Origin: Cellulomonas cellasea
GTDB taxonomy: Bacteria; Actinomycetota; Actinomycetes; Actinomycetales; Cellulomonadaceae
Length of the DNA stretch: 64,000 nt
Assembly: GCF_006538745.1 (NCBI RefSeq)
Contig: NZ_BJLR01000013.1
Coordinates: 124,001-188,000, forward strand
Direction of reading: 5' to 3'
Shown here: piece by piece, positions 52,172 through 60,846 of the stretch
How the letters are laid out: the number at the start of each line of letters is the position of its first letter
Position numbering within the stretch: position 1 is the first letter of the stretch
Made by a program: the position numbers and the translations under genes
The notes under the pieces: generated by a model
What the model saw: only the letters and a program-made list of their open reading frames with translations
The model's database searches: none
Told to the model about the DNA's origin: nothing

Positions 52172-53119
52172 TCAGGCGAGGGCGAACCACGGTTCCGCGG
52201 CGGCCAGACGGGGCGTGGGGATGTCGAGGCGTCGGGCTTCCGTGAGGACGTCCCGGCAGACGACCCGCGGTTCCGTCGCGTTCGGGTCGGAGTGCGCCTC
52301 GAGCGCGCGGCGCGCCACGGGGACGTGCCGGGTGACGATCGACATCGCGAGCGCGGAGAGCAGCGGGACGGAGAAGGGGAGCGTCGTCCGTCGGTGCCTC
52401 CCGAGGTCGACGCCCCGGGCCTCGAGCACGGGGAGCAGCTCCCGCACGGTGAGGAGGGCGCGTCGCAGGCGGGCCGTGTCACCGACGAGGTCGGCCAGCG
52501 AGCCGAGGGGGAGGGCCTGCGAGTACAGGGCGGCGTCGACGACCGTGTGCAGCAGCAGCCACCCGCGCAGGTCGTCCTGCTCCCGGATCCGGAAGCCGGC
52601 GGTGCGGAACGTGTCGCGGACCGTCGCGTCGCGCGTCGTCGGTGGAGTGGAGAGCTGCCCGAAGATCGGGGCCGGCAGGAGCACCCCCTGCAGGGTGCCC
52701 GCGCTGTCGAAACTTCCTCCGGCCTGGGGGAACCCCCACACGACCTGGGCGGCGGGCAGGGGCTCCGCGGCGGAGGTCGGGTCCTGCCAGAGGTTGCTGA
52801 ACATCAGCACCGTCGCGTCGCCGATGCGGGGCGCCAGGAACTCCGTGGCCTCGCCGACCTGGTGGTGCGGCACGCTGAGCACGACGAGCTCGCAGCCGTC
52901 CTCGGGCGTCAGCGTCTCTCGGTACCGGGGCCTCCAGCTCTCGACGACGCGGGTCGACCGGCCCGTGCGGCGGGCGTCGATCACGTCGAGAGCCACGGGG
53001 TCGACGTACGTCGCGGCGCGTCCCGGGCGGACCAGGTGCTCGACGTCGTGGCCCGCATCGTCCAGGGCCCACCCGTAGAGGGAGGCGATCACGCCTCGGC
53101 CGACCATGGCGATCTTCAC
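52172..53119 (-). CDS. Ketopantoate reductase-like oxidoreductase
   Basis: 315 aa. N-terminal NADP motif KIAMVGRGVIASLYGWALDD (G-x-G-x-x-A type), then a short mid segment ELVVLSVPHHQVGEA typical of ApbA/PanE-like proteins, and a helical C-terminal domain. GTG at 53119, GGAGA upstream. Divergent from a TetR gene, with two GGAGA-N3-TCTCC operators between, so it should be the TetR target. True pantoate function is not implied. Confidence 0.82.
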   Translation of the reverse strand: MKIAMVGRGVIASLYGWALDDAGHDVEHLVRPGRAATYVDPVALDVIDARRTGRSTRVVESWRPRYRETLTPEDGCELVVLSVPHHQVGEATEFLAPRIGDATVLMFSNLWQDPTSAAEPLPAAQVVWGFPQAGGSFDSAGTLQGVLLPAPIFGQLSTPPTTRDATVRDTFRTAGFRIREQDDLRGWLLLHTVVDAALYSQALPLGSLADLVGDTARLRRALLTVRELLPVLEARGVDLGRHRRTTLPFSVPLLSALAMSIVTRHVPVARRALEAHSDPNATEPRVVCRDVLTEARRLDIPTPRLAAAEPWFALA

Positions 53120-53166
53120 AGCGTCTCCGTACCGTCGAGGGGGCGGTCTCCTCCGAGGGAGCAAGC

Positions 53167-53202
53167 GGAGAGCGTCTCCACTAACATACGGAGACGATCT
53201 CC
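53167..53202. promoter_or_regulatory. Paired TetR operators
   Basis: GGAGA-GCG-TCTCC (53167-53179) and GGAGA-CGA-TCTCC (53190-53202), centres 23 bases apart, between the divergent reductase and TetR starts. Same half-sites as at 24290-24333. Confidence 0.75.
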
Positions 53203-53224
53203 ACCTGTCAACGGGAAGGTACTG

Positions 53225-53782
53225 ATGAGCAAGCCGCTCCGCGCGGACGCGCAGCGCAACCGCGAGGCGCTGATCGCGGCCGCCCGGGAGATCTTCGCGG
53301 CCGAGGGGACGCAGGTCCCGTTCGAGGACGTCGCCCGACGCGCCGGCGTCGGGGCCGGGACGCTGTATCGCCACTTCCCGAGCCGCGAGGCCCTCGTCGC
53401 CGCGGTGTTCCATGCGGAGGTGTCCGCACTGCGCGACCGGGTGACCCACCTCGCCGCGACCCTGCCTGCCGACCGCGCTCTCTCGACGTTCCTGCACGAG
53501 ATGGTCGACCACATGTACGCCCAGCGCGGCCTCGGGCGCACGTTCCTCGCGGTGGCCGAGCACGACAGCGACGCCTTCACGGACGACGGCGCGGCGCTGG
53601 AACGTGCCGTGGCTGCGCTGCTCCGCCAGGGCGCCGAGGCAGGCGTCCTCCGGGCAGACGTCTCCGCGGGCACGGTGATGCTGGCCCTGCACGGCATCAG
53701 CACCGCCTCGGTCCGGTCCGAGCGGCGGGAGGAGTCGGACGGCGTCGTGCGGCTGATCGTCGACGGCCTGCGCAGCGTCTGA
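53225..53782 (+). CDS. TetR-family transcriptional regulator
   Basis: 185 aa. HTH: RADAQRNREALIAAAREIF and VARRAGVGAGTLYRHFPSRE. Helical C-terminal ligand domain (FLHEMVDHMYAQRGLGRTFL). ATG at 53225, GGGAAGG upstream. Its promoter carries the paired operators above. Same subfamily as the TetR at 23685-24266. Confidence 0.9.
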   Translation: MSKPLRADAQRNREALIAAAREIFAAEGTQVPFEDVARRAGVGAGTLYRHFPSREALVAAVFHAEVSALRDRVTHLAATLPADRALSTFLHEMVDHMYAQRGLGRTFLAVAEHDSDAFTDDGAALERAVAALLRQGAEAGVLRADVSAGTVMLALHGISTASVRSERREESDGVVRLIVDGLRSV

Positions 53783-53855
53783 GGCAGGCGAGCGTCAGTC
53801 GTCGGACCGGTGCGGGCGTCGAGCCTCCGCAGCTCGTCGAGCCCCACGACGACCA

Positions 53856-53908
53856 CCGGCCCCCGGTTCGCGTCACGCGCACGCGCGGCTCGTCGAACCG
53901 GGGACCGG
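53856..53908. terminator. Shared terminator between convergent TetR and hydrolase genes
   Basis: CCGGCCCCCGGTTCG (53856-53870) pairs with CGAACCGGGGACCGG (53894-53908) through one wobble, with a 23-base GC-rich loop. Placed to stop transcription from both sides. Confidence 0.6.
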
Positions 53909-53922
53909 CGTCGCTGGGTCGC

Positions 53923-54735
53923 CTAGGGCGCCGGGACCGGAGCCGTGCGGGCGTGCTCGAGCGCCCACGCCAGGGCGTAGTCCGCGACCTCCTCCCAGCC
54001 TGGCTCGGCGCAGATCCAGTGCGAGCGCCCGGGGAACTCGTGGTAGTCGGTCACGGCGGGCGACCTCGCGTAGTGCTTGGCGTTGGACCTGTTCACCGAC
54101 GGCGGCATGATGTGGTCCTTCTCCCCGCCGATGAACAGCAGCGGTGCGCGGTCGGCGTCGTAGTCGACCCAGGTCTCCTGCCTGCCCGGCTTGAAGTTCG
54201 CGATGAGGCCGTAGGCCCACACCCAGTTCCCCGGTGCCGGGATGGCGAACTCGCGCCAGACGGCGTCGGAGTCCTCGCGCGAGAGCGTGTTCGCGAAGGC
54301 GTAGTGGAACTCCTCCGGCGTGAAACCGACGGCGCGGTGGAAGTTCGCGGGGTTCTTCAGCGCCGGGAACAGCGACCGTGCCTGCGACAGCGGGGTCACG
54401 CGCACGCCCTCGGTCGGTGCGGAGTCGACGACGACGGCCGCCGAGCCTAGGCCGCGGGCGAGGAGCAGCTGGGTGAGGGTGCCGCCGAAGGAGTGGCCCA
54501 TGAGGATCGGCGGCTCGGGCAGCGCCTCGATCTGCGCGGAGAGGTGGTCGAGGGTCTCGGGCACCGTGAGCCGGGCGATCACCTCCGGGTTCTCGCGCAG
54601 CGCCTCGACCTCGATCTCGAGGCCGGGATAGGCAGGGACGAGGACGGTGTGGCCCGCGGCCTCGAACCGGTCCTTCCAGCCGCGCCAGCTGCGGGGGGTC
54701 ATCCACAGGCCGTGCACGAGCACGATGGTGGTCAT
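53923..54735 (-). CDS. Alpha/beta hydrolase
   Basis: 270 aa. MTTIVLVHGLWMTPRSW (oxyanion-hole HG), nucleophile elbow LMGHSFGGTL, acid in IGGEKDHIMPP and base in FPGRSHWICAEPG. No signal peptide. Substrate unknown; resembles haloalkane-dehalogenase/epoxide-hydrolase-related esterases. ATG at 54735, AGAGGAACC upstream. Divergent from the AraC gene, which may regulate it. Confidence 0.87.
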   Translation of the reverse strand: MTTIVLVHGLWMTPRSWRGWKDRFEAAGHTVLVPAYPGLEIEVEALRENPEVIARLTVPETLDHLSAQIEALPEPPILMGHSFGGTLTQLLLARGLGSAAVVVDSAPTEGVRVTPLSQARSLFPALKNPANFHRAVGFTPEEFHYAFANTLSREDSDAVWREFAIPAPGNWVWAYGLIANFKPGRQETWVDYDADRAPLLFIGGEKDHIMPPSVNRSNAKHYARSPAVTDYHEFPGRSHWICAEPGWEEVADYALAWALEHARTAPVPAP

Positions 54736-55037
54736 GATCGGTTCCTCTCTCGGGCGGTGGGTGCGTCGACGGGGGTGAGCGGGTCGTGTGCGGGCGGTCG
54801 GGCTCGGTGCCGGACGGACCGTGGCTGACGACGTCGGGGGACGGACGCCCGACCACGTTCCGCCGGGCCCCGACGGGGTCCACACTGGTCTCGCTGGGGG
54901 CGTCGGCCGTGCTCCGGTCGGTGACAGACCTGCTGTGGGCAGCCACGGACAAGCCAGGGGCCGGCTCCCTCCGCGGAACGCGCGAACTCCCTTGGCCGTA
55001 CGACCCGCGTGCGGCCCCGGTGGAAAGGGCGGGCGGC
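54736..55037. other. Divergent spacer between the hydrolase and AraC genes
   Basis: 302 bases, GC-rich. The open frames continuing upstream of the AraC start lack ribosome sites. I see no clear operator palindrome. Confidence 0.5.
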
Positions 55038-56012
55038 ATGGTGGTGCTGCTGGACACGCGGACCGTCGCGACCAACGAGCGGCTGCCGGCGATCTCGGCT
55101 GCGTTGGAGGGCACGACCGCTCCCTGCGAGGTCCGCTACGACGACGGCCCGGAGCGAGTCTTCACGCGGATCGAGGCGTGGCGGCTGGGCGACCTGGACG
55201 TGTGGCGCAACGAGGCCTCCGGGATGCGCATGACCCGGGAGAGCCGTCACCTCCGGGCCGACCCCGACGGCCGGGTCGCCATCGCCGTCCAGGAGGCCGG
55301 CCGGTCGCTGATCCACTACGACGACGCCGACCCCGACGTCCGCGCGGGGGTCGGTGGCCTGATCTGCGTCGACCTGACGAAGCCGTACGACTACGCGTGG
55401 CGCGGGCTGGGCTCGGCGTTCTGCATCTCCGTCCCCGCCGAGCAGGTGGGGCTGCCGGCACACCTCGTCCGCACCGCCTCGCGCCAGCTCAGGACCAGCC
55501 CGCTGTACGGCTTGTTCCAGCGGCACCTGCTCGGCCTGGCGCGCAGCACCGACGCGGTCACGGCCGACCCGGCCGCCGCCGGCGTTGCCAGTGCCTCGGT
55601 CGAGCTGCTGCGTGCCCTGCTCGCGTCCGCCGCGCACGACGTCCGGTTCGAGCGGAGCACGATGGCGGCGACGCTGCTCGTCCAGATCCGGGCGTACGTC
55701 CAGCAGCACCTGCGCGACGGGGACCTGACGCCTGCCACGGTCGCGCGGGCGCACAACATCTCCGAGCGGCACCTGTTCCGGGTCTGTGCCGCCGCGGACT
55801 TCAGCCTCGAGCAGTGGATCATCGGCCGCCGCCTGGCGGGCGCGCACGAGGAGCTCGCCCGGGCCTCGGACGTCGAGGTCCCGATCGCCTCGATCGCCCG
55901 CCGCTGGGGGTTCCGCGACCCCGCGCACTTCACGCGTCGCTTCAAGGTGGCCTACGGGCTCACCCCGCGGGACTGGCGCAGCATCGCGCGCTCCGAGGCC
56001 GGCGACGCCTGA
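55038..56012 (+). CDS. AraC-family transcriptional regulator
   Basis: 324 aa. N-terminal cupin-like sensor (AraC_binding_2 type, GGLICVDLTKPYDYAWRG). C-terminal double HTH: IRAYVQQHLRDGDLTPATVA, ISERHLFRVCAAADFSLEQW, IASIARRWGFRDPAHFTRRF, GLTPRDWRS. ATG at 55038 gives MVVLLDTRTVATNERLPAIS. Resembles NphR/FeaR-type activators. Divergent from the alpha/beta hydrolase, its probable target. Confidence 0.88.
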   Translation: MVVLLDTRTVATNERLPAISAALEGTTAPCEVRYDDGPERVFTRIEAWRLGDLDVWRNEASGMRMTRESRHLRADPDGRVAIAVQEAGRSLIHYDDADPDVRAGVGGLICVDLTKPYDYAWRGLGSAFCISVPAEQVGLPAHLVRTASRQLRTSPLYGLFQRHLLGLARSTDAVTADPAAAGVASASVELLRALLASAAHDVRFERSTMAATLLVQIRAYVQQHLRDGDLTPATVARAHNISERHLFRVCAAADFSLEQWIIGRRLAGAHEELARASDVEVPIASIARRWGFRDPAHFTRRFKVAYGLTPRDWRSIARSEAGDA

Positions 56013-56193
56013 CCGCACCGAGGGCCTGCCCGCTCCCGCCTGTCCGTGCACACGCTCGGCACGCCGGCGCCGGCGCGGGTCGACGCGACGACGGGCTGCC
56101 GCTGCTCCCGCCCGGACCAGCTCGAGCGGGCGCGCCTCCTCCGCTCGCCGCGCTGGACGGACCTGTTGGTGGAGTGCCGGCCGAGGCGGAGGG

Positions 56194-56793
56194 TCAGGAG
56201 ACCGGGGTGCCGCTCGGGCCGATCGGGAGCGGCTGCCCGTCGCGAAGCATCTTGCCCGCGGTGGCCTTCGCCTCGCCGACCTCGACGTCCCACAGAGCCG
56301 CGAGCGCGACGCCGTCCTCGCCGGTGTAGCCCGCGTCCCAGTACGCCTCGAGCTGCAGCCCGGCGATGACGGCGGGATCCGTCAGGTCGAGCGACGAGCC
56401 CGGCGCGACCGGCACGGGCTGCCCGTCGAGCAGCAGCTGCCCCGCCCGCCCCTTGGCCTCGAGGAGCTCGACGTCCCACAGCTGGGCGAGCGCGTCCGCG
56501 TCCTCCATGTAGTAGCCCGCACCCCAGAACGCGTCGGACCGCTCCTGCGTGTACTCGTCCGCCCCCGCGACGACGTCGGTCGCCGGGACCACGTCCGCCG
56601 GCGTCGGGTCGCCCGTCGGGCGGGCCACGTCCTCCGCCGGCGGCGCGGCGTCGCCCGCCGTGATCTCGGCGGGCGGCCGGTCGGCGTTCGCGAGCGCGTA
56701 GGCGACCCCGCCCGCCCCGACCGTGAGCGTGACCGCGACGACCCCCAGCGCGGCCGCGCGACGGGGGGAGCTGGTGCTCGTGAGGGGCTTCAT
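56194..56793 (-). CDS. Secreted protein with two copies of a WDVE...LLDGQP repeat
   Basis: 199 aa. N-terminal signal or anchor (ALGVVAVTLTVGAGGVAYAL). After a Pro/Asp linker two units of about 45 residues align: DAFWGAGYYMEDADALAQLW / DVELLEAKGRAGQLLLDGQP and EAYWDAGYTGEDGVALAALW / DVEVGEAKATAGKMLRDGQP. Each unit ends PVPV or PLPI. The units may be small helical wall- or protein-binding modules. No family recognised. Confidence 0.7.
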   Translation of the reverse strand: MKPLTSTSSPRRAAALGVVAVTLTVGAGGVAYALANADRPPAEITAGDAAPPAEDVARPTGDPTPADVVPATDVVAGADEYTQERSDAFWGAGYYMEDADALAQLWDVELLEAKGRAGQLLLDGQPVPVAPGSSLDLTDPAVIAGLQLEAYWDAGYTGEDGVALAALWDVEVGEAKATAGKMLRDGQPLPIGPSGTPVS

Positions 56794-57239
56794 CGGTCCT
56801 CCGGGGAGCTCGTGGGTGTCGGCGCGTCCCGACCGTGTCCCGGGGACCGGACGGGGAGTGCCGCCTGACGGTGTCCGCCGACGTCGGGTGCGGCCGGCCG
56901 AGCGCTCGCCACCCTAGACCGCGGGCGGTCGCGACACGCGGGAAGGGCGGCACCACATGAACGCGCCCGGCCGCCGCTGCCGCACCCGCCGCCGCACTGG
57001 CCACCGCTGCCGCACTGTCCACCGCTGCCGCACTGTCCACCGCGGCCCGCGCGTCGGCAGCCGGGTGCGCGCACGGGCCCCTCGCTGTCACGCCGGCCGC
57101 TGCCGGGTGCGCGGCCACGGAGGGGGCGTCGGAGGAGGGGGCTGCGCCCGGCATCGACAGCCCTCGTGCCGCTCTGGCTTCGTGCCCCGGCGAGTGGGAC
57201 CGTGGGAGCAGGCTGTGGTCGTCACGGAGAGGCCCTGAG
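56794..57239. other. Spacer with short tandem repeats
   Basis: Divergent space between the repeat protein and the GerMN lipoprotein. CCACCGCTGCCGCACTGT occurs at 57001-57018 and 57019-57036, and degenerate units precede and follow it. The open frames crossing it encode only repetitive Arg/Cys or Gly/Ser runs and are not called. No operator recognised. Confidence 0.6.
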
Positions 57240-58100
57240 ATGCGCCGCACCGGATCACTCGTGGTCGTGCTGCTCCCGCTCCTCCTGCTCGCCGGGTGCG
57301 CGGACGACCCCGGCGGGGAGCCGACGTCCGGGCCCACGGAGCCGACGACCACCGCACCGACGGCCGAGCCGACGCAGGAGCCGACCGTCGCCCCCTCGGA
57401 CGCCGACGTCTACTACCTCCTCGACACCCGTTCCGGGCTCCGGCTGGCGCGGGAGGCGGCTGCCGCAGGCGGGGACGACGCCGTCCGGCTCGCGGTGGAG
57501 CAGATGATCGCCGGGCCGACCGACCCCGACTACTCCACGCCGTGGAACCCCGCCACGACCGTGCTCGGCGTCGACGTCGCCGGGGGCGTGCTGTCGGTCG
57601 ACCTCAGCGAGGACGCCCGCACCGCGAGCATCGGCTCGGCGGGTGCCGCCCTGATGGTCCAGCAGCTGGTGCACACCGCGGCCGACGCCGCCGGCGACGA
57701 CTCCCTGCCGGTGCTGCTGACGATCGAGGGCGAGCCGGCCGGCGAGCTCTGGGGTGCGGTCGTGTGGGACGAGCCCGTCACGCGCGCCGACCCGCTCGAC
57801 GTGCGTCTCCTGGTGCAGATCGACGAGCCGCAGCACGGCGCGACCGTGACGTCGCCCGTGACGGTCCGCGGCGACGCTGCGGTGTTCGAGGCGAACCTGC
57901 TGTGGTCGGTGCTCGACGCCGCGGGCGCCGAGGTCCAGGCGGGCTTCACGACGACGGCCGAGGGTCAGGTCTTCGCGCCGTACGAGTTCGTGCTCGAGCT
58001 GCCGCCGGGGGAGTACACGGTCGTGATCAGCGAGTCGGACGAGTCCGGCGGCGAGGGCGGCACCCCGATGAGCGACAGCAAGGCGATCACGGTGTCCTGA
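57240..58100 (+). CDS. GerMN-domain lipoprotein
   Basis: 286 aa. Lipobox LLLAGC with Cys about 20, then a Thr/Pro/Glu linker. GerMN domain about 56-178 (ADVYYLLDTRSGLRLAREA, AVRLAVEQMIAGPTD, VLSVDLSEDA). C-terminal Gmad2-type Ig domain about 188-275 (IDEPQHGATVTSPVTVRGDA, FEANLLWSVLDAAGAEVQAG). Both domains also occur in LpqB and spore-germination proteins; here a surface lipoprotein of unknown role. ATG at 57240. Its end overlaps the convergent oxidoreductase gene by 14 bases. Confidence 0.87.
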   Translation: MRRTGSLVVVLLPLLLLAGCADDPGGEPTSGPTEPTTTAPTAEPTQEPTVAPSDADVYYLLDTRSGLRLAREAAAAGGDDAVRLAVEQMIAGPTDPDYSTPWNPATTVLGVDVAGGVLSVDLSEDARTASIGSAGAALMVQQLVHTAADAAGDDSLPVLLTIEGEPAGELWGAVVWDEPVTRADPLDVRLLVQIDEPQHGATVTSPVTVRGDAAVFEANLLWSVLDAAGAEVQAGFTTTAEGQVFAPYEFVLELPPGEYTVVISESDESGGEGGTPMSDSKAITVS

Positions 58101-59457
58101 CGAGCGGCGGGATGTTCTGGTTCAGCCGGAAGACGTTCTCCGGGTCCCACGCCGCCTTGACCCGGCCGAGGCGCGCGTAGGTCGTCGCGCCGTACGCCCG
58201 GCGCACCCCCGCGGTGCCCTCGGCGCCGAGCGCGTTGACGTACACCCCGACGCTCCACGGCTCGATCGTCGCGGCGAGCCGTCGGCACGTCGCGGAGTGC
58301 CGCTCGTCGTCGGCGGGGTCCTCCCAGCGAGCGCCGACGCCGTACTCGAACCGCACGTCGCGGTGCGCGAACGACGTGGCCGCGGGGTCGACGTTGGCGA
58401 TCGCGCCGCCGTACGCGACGAGGCTCGCGGCGCCCACGTCGGCCTCGGTGTGGGCGAGGAACGCCTCGAGCGCCGGGTCGGGCAGCTCCCGGACGTAGTG
58501 GCTCTTCGCGTAGCGCCGGTAGCCGTGCGCCGCGCCGACGTCGGACCGCCGCTGCAGGTCGAGGTAGCTCAGCGGCGTGACCCGGCGGGCCGGCGCGGCG
58601 TCGAGCCCGCTGAGCCCGTCGCGCCCGCCGAGCCCCGCCAGCCCGTCGAGCTCGGCGACGAGCGGCGCCGCCTCGTCGGGCGGGCCGACCCAGACGAGGG
58701 CGAGCGTGAGCGGTCCGCCGGCGCGCACCTCCGCGTAGAGGGTCGCGCGCCGCGGGGCGTCGTGCGCCCGCGTCAGCCAGGCCCGGAGCGCGTCGAGCCC
58801 GCGCGCGGGGTCGAGGTCGACCTCGGCGGTGAGCGCCTGTGTGCCGGTGTCGTGCAGCGCGAGGTCGAAGCGCGTCACGACGCCGAAGTTGCCGCCGCCG
58901 CCGCGCAGCGCCCAGAACAGGTCGGGGTGCTCGTCGGGCGTCGCGCGGACCAGCTCGCCCTCGGCGGTCACGACCTCGTACCCGAGCGCGTTGTCGCAGG
59001 TCAGCCCGACCTGCCGGGCCAGCCAGCCGACGCCGCCCCCGAGCGCGAGCCCGCCGATGCCGGTGTGCGAGACGATCCCCGCCGTCGTCGCGAGCCCGTG
59101 CTCCTGCGCGGCGGCGTCGAGCGACCCGAGCAGCGCCCCGCCCCCCACGTGCGCCGTGCGGGCGCCGGGGTCGACGCGCACGCCCCGCAGCGGGGTCAGG
59201 TCGATCATGAGCCCGCCGTCCGGCACCGCCCAGCCCGCGGCGCTGTGCCCGCCGCCGCGCACGCCGAGCGGCAGGCCGAGCTCGCGCGCGACCCGCACGG
59301 CGGTGCGGACGTCGTCGCTGCCGGCGCACCGGACGACGTACGCGGGGCGGCGGTCGACGGCGCCGTTCCAGACGGTGCGCGCGGCGTCGTACCCGGGCGA
59401 GCCGGGGACGAGGACGTCGCCGTCGAAGGTGGCGGGCAGTCCGGCGGTGGTGGTCAT
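58087..59457 (-). CDS. FAD-linked (BBE-type) oxidoreductase, probably bicovalent flavin
   Basis: 456 aa. FAD_binding_4 domain: PLGVRGGGHSAAGWAVPDGG (the His expected to bind FAD 8-alpha) and GLTCDNALGYEVVTAEGELV (the Cys expected to bind C6). C-terminal BBE segment: AWDPENVFRLNQNIPP. Vanillyl-alcohol-oxidase superfamily; related enzymes oxidise sugars or alkaloids. No signal peptide. Next to, and divergent from, the LacI-regulated sugar transporter. ATG at 59457. Confidence 0.88.
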   Translation of the reverse strand: MTTTAGLPATFDGDVLVPGSPGYDAARTVWNGAVDRRPAYVVRCAGSDDVRTAVRVARELGLPLGVRGGGHSAAGWAVPDGGLMIDLTPLRGVRVDPGARTAHVGGGALLGSLDAAAQEHGLATTAGIVSHTGIGGLALGGGVGWLARQVGLTCDNALGYEVVTAEGELVRATPDEHPDLFWALRGGGGNFGVVTRFDLALHDTGTQALTAEVDLDPARGLDALRAWLTRAHDAPRRATLYAEVRAGGPLTLALVWVGPPDEAAPLVAELDGLAGLGGRDGLSGLDAAPARRVTPLSYLDLQRRSDVGAAHGYRRYAKSHYVRELPDPALEAFLAHTEADVGAASLVAYGGAIANVDPAATSFAHRDVRFEYGVGARWEDPADDERHSATCRRLAATIEPWSVGVYVNALGAEGTAGVRRAYGATTYARLGRVKAAWDPENVFRLNQNIPPLVRTP

Positions 59458-59650
59458 GGCACCACTCTGGCGAGGGCCGGGGAGGCTGCCAAGGCTCCGG
59501 GGGACCGGTCGCCGCCGGACCACGCGATCGGGCAACGACCGGCGTCGGCGGGGCCCTCGCGCGCTGGCGCCGGAGGGCGGAGCCAGGGTGCCCGGCGTTC
59601 GGCGCGCGCGCCGACGGCCGAGGGTCCGGGCGATCGGTCCGTGCCGACTG

Positions 59651-59700
59651 TTGACATCCCCGGACATCCGGTACATCGTTTGACCACTCGGATAAACGAT
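59651..59700 (+). promoter_or_regulatory. Promoter and LacI-like half-sites upstream of lacI
   Basis: TTGACA (59651-59656) is a good -35; TACATC at 59672-59677 is a possible -10 at 15 bases. Inverted arms ATCGTTT (59675-59681) and AAACGAT (59694-59700) are 12 bases apart and overlap this promoter. They may be the operator of the adjacent LacI protein. Confidence 0.45.
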
Positions 59701-59721
59701 TGACCAAGCCTCGGGGATCTC

Positions 59722-60753
59722 ATGCAACGGCGCATCACGATCAAGGACGTCGCGGAAGCGGCGGGCGTCTCGACGACGACCGTGTCGCTCGTCCTCAACA
59801 AGGTGCCCGGCCGCCGGATCCCCGAGCACACGCGGCACCGTGTCCGTGAGGCCGCCGAGCAGCTCGGCTACGCGGCGAACGCCGCGGCACGCACGCTGCG
59901 CACCCAGCGGTCGCAGTCGATCGGCTTCGTGTCCGACGAGATCGCCACCTCGCCGTTCGCCGGGCAGCTCATCCAGGGCGCGCAGGACGTCGCCCGCGCC
60001 CGCGACAACATCGTCCTGCTCACCAACTCGGGCTACGACCGGGAGCTCGAGCGCCGCGAGATCCGGGCGCTGCTCGACCGGCGCGTCGACGGCATCCTCT
60101 ACGCCGCGATGTACCACCGGGTCGTCGAGCTGCCGCCCGAGCTCGCGGGCGTCCCCGTGGTCGTGCTCAACGCCGAGTGCCCGGACGAGGACGTCTCCTG
60201 GGTCGCTCCCGACGAGTTCGCCGGCGGGTGGGACGCCGCCGAGGTCCTGCTCGCGGCCGGGCACCGCCGCCTGGCGATGGTGAACGACGCCGACGAGATC
60301 CCCGCGAGCGCCGAGCGCCCCGCCGGCTTCCTCGCCCGGTGCGCCGAGGCGGGGCTCCCCGCGAGCGCGGTCCCCGTCGTGCGCTCCGAGCCCCGGGCGG
60401 TCGCGGCACGTCCCGTCGCGCGCGAGCTGCTCGACCGGCCCGACCGGCCGACCGCGGTGTTCGGGTTCAACGACCAGGTCGCGCTGGGCGTCTACCTGGC
60501 GGCGGCCGACCTGGGCCTGCGCGTGCCCGAGGACCTCTCGGTCATCGGCTTCGACAACGTCGAGCTGCTCGCGGAGTCGGTCGCGCCGGGCCTGACCACG
60601 ATCGCCCTGCCCCACCACGAGATGGGCGCCTGGGCTGCCGAGCAGCTGTACACGCTCGTCGACGCACCCGACGGCCAGGCGCCGCCGCGGCGCACCGCCC
60701 ACCTCCGAGGCCCGGTCGTGCACCGGGCGTCGGTGACGTCGCCTCTCCGGTAG
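59722..60753 (+). CDS. LacI-family transcriptional regulator
   Basis: 343 aa. HTH at residues 7-27 (IKDVAEAAGVSTTTVS) with hinge RRIPEHTRHRVREAAEQLGY. Periplasmic-binding-protein-like effector domain (SIGFVSDEIATSPFAGQLIQ, DGILYAAMYHR, VFGFNDQVALGVYLAA, VIGFDNVE). Represses the downstream sugar ABC operon until sugar binds. ATG at 59722. A strong hairpin at its stop separates it from the transporter genes. Confidence 0.92.
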   Translation: MQRRITIKDVAEAAGVSTTTVSLVLNKVPGRRIPEHTRHRVREAAEQLGYAANAAARTLRTQRSQSIGFVSDEIATSPFAGQLIQGAQDVARARDNIVLLTNSGYDRELERREIRALLDRRVDGILYAAMYHRVVELPPELAGVPVVVLNAECPDEDVSWVAPDEFAGGWDAAEVLLAAGHRRLAMVNDADEIPASAERPAGFLARCAEAGLPASAVPVVRSEPRAVAARPVARELLDRPDRPTAVFGFNDQVALGVYLAAADLGLRVPEDLSVIGFDNVELLAESVAPGLTTIALPHHEMGAWAAEQLYTLVDAPDGQAPPRRTAHLRGPVVHRASVTSPLR

Positions 60754-60769
60754 CACCCGGAGAGGCGAC
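60738..60769 (+). terminator. Hairpin at the end of lacI
   Basis: GTCGCCTCTCCGG (60738-60750) and its exact complement (60757-60769) with loop TAGCAC, which includes the lacI stop codon. Perfect 13-bp stem; terminator or attenuator before the transporter operon. Confidence 0.75.
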
Positions 60770-60846
60770 ACCGATCACCACGAGGGTGCGTTGCAGCGCG
60801 CCCTCGAGGACCACCGTCGATCCACAGCAGTGATCTGGAGGAACTC

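Noticed and set aside
56957-57238. 93-codon Arg/Cys-rich plus-strand frame over the 18-bp repeats
   Set aside because: It simply translates the tandem repeat, has no ribosome site and no sign of a structured peptide.
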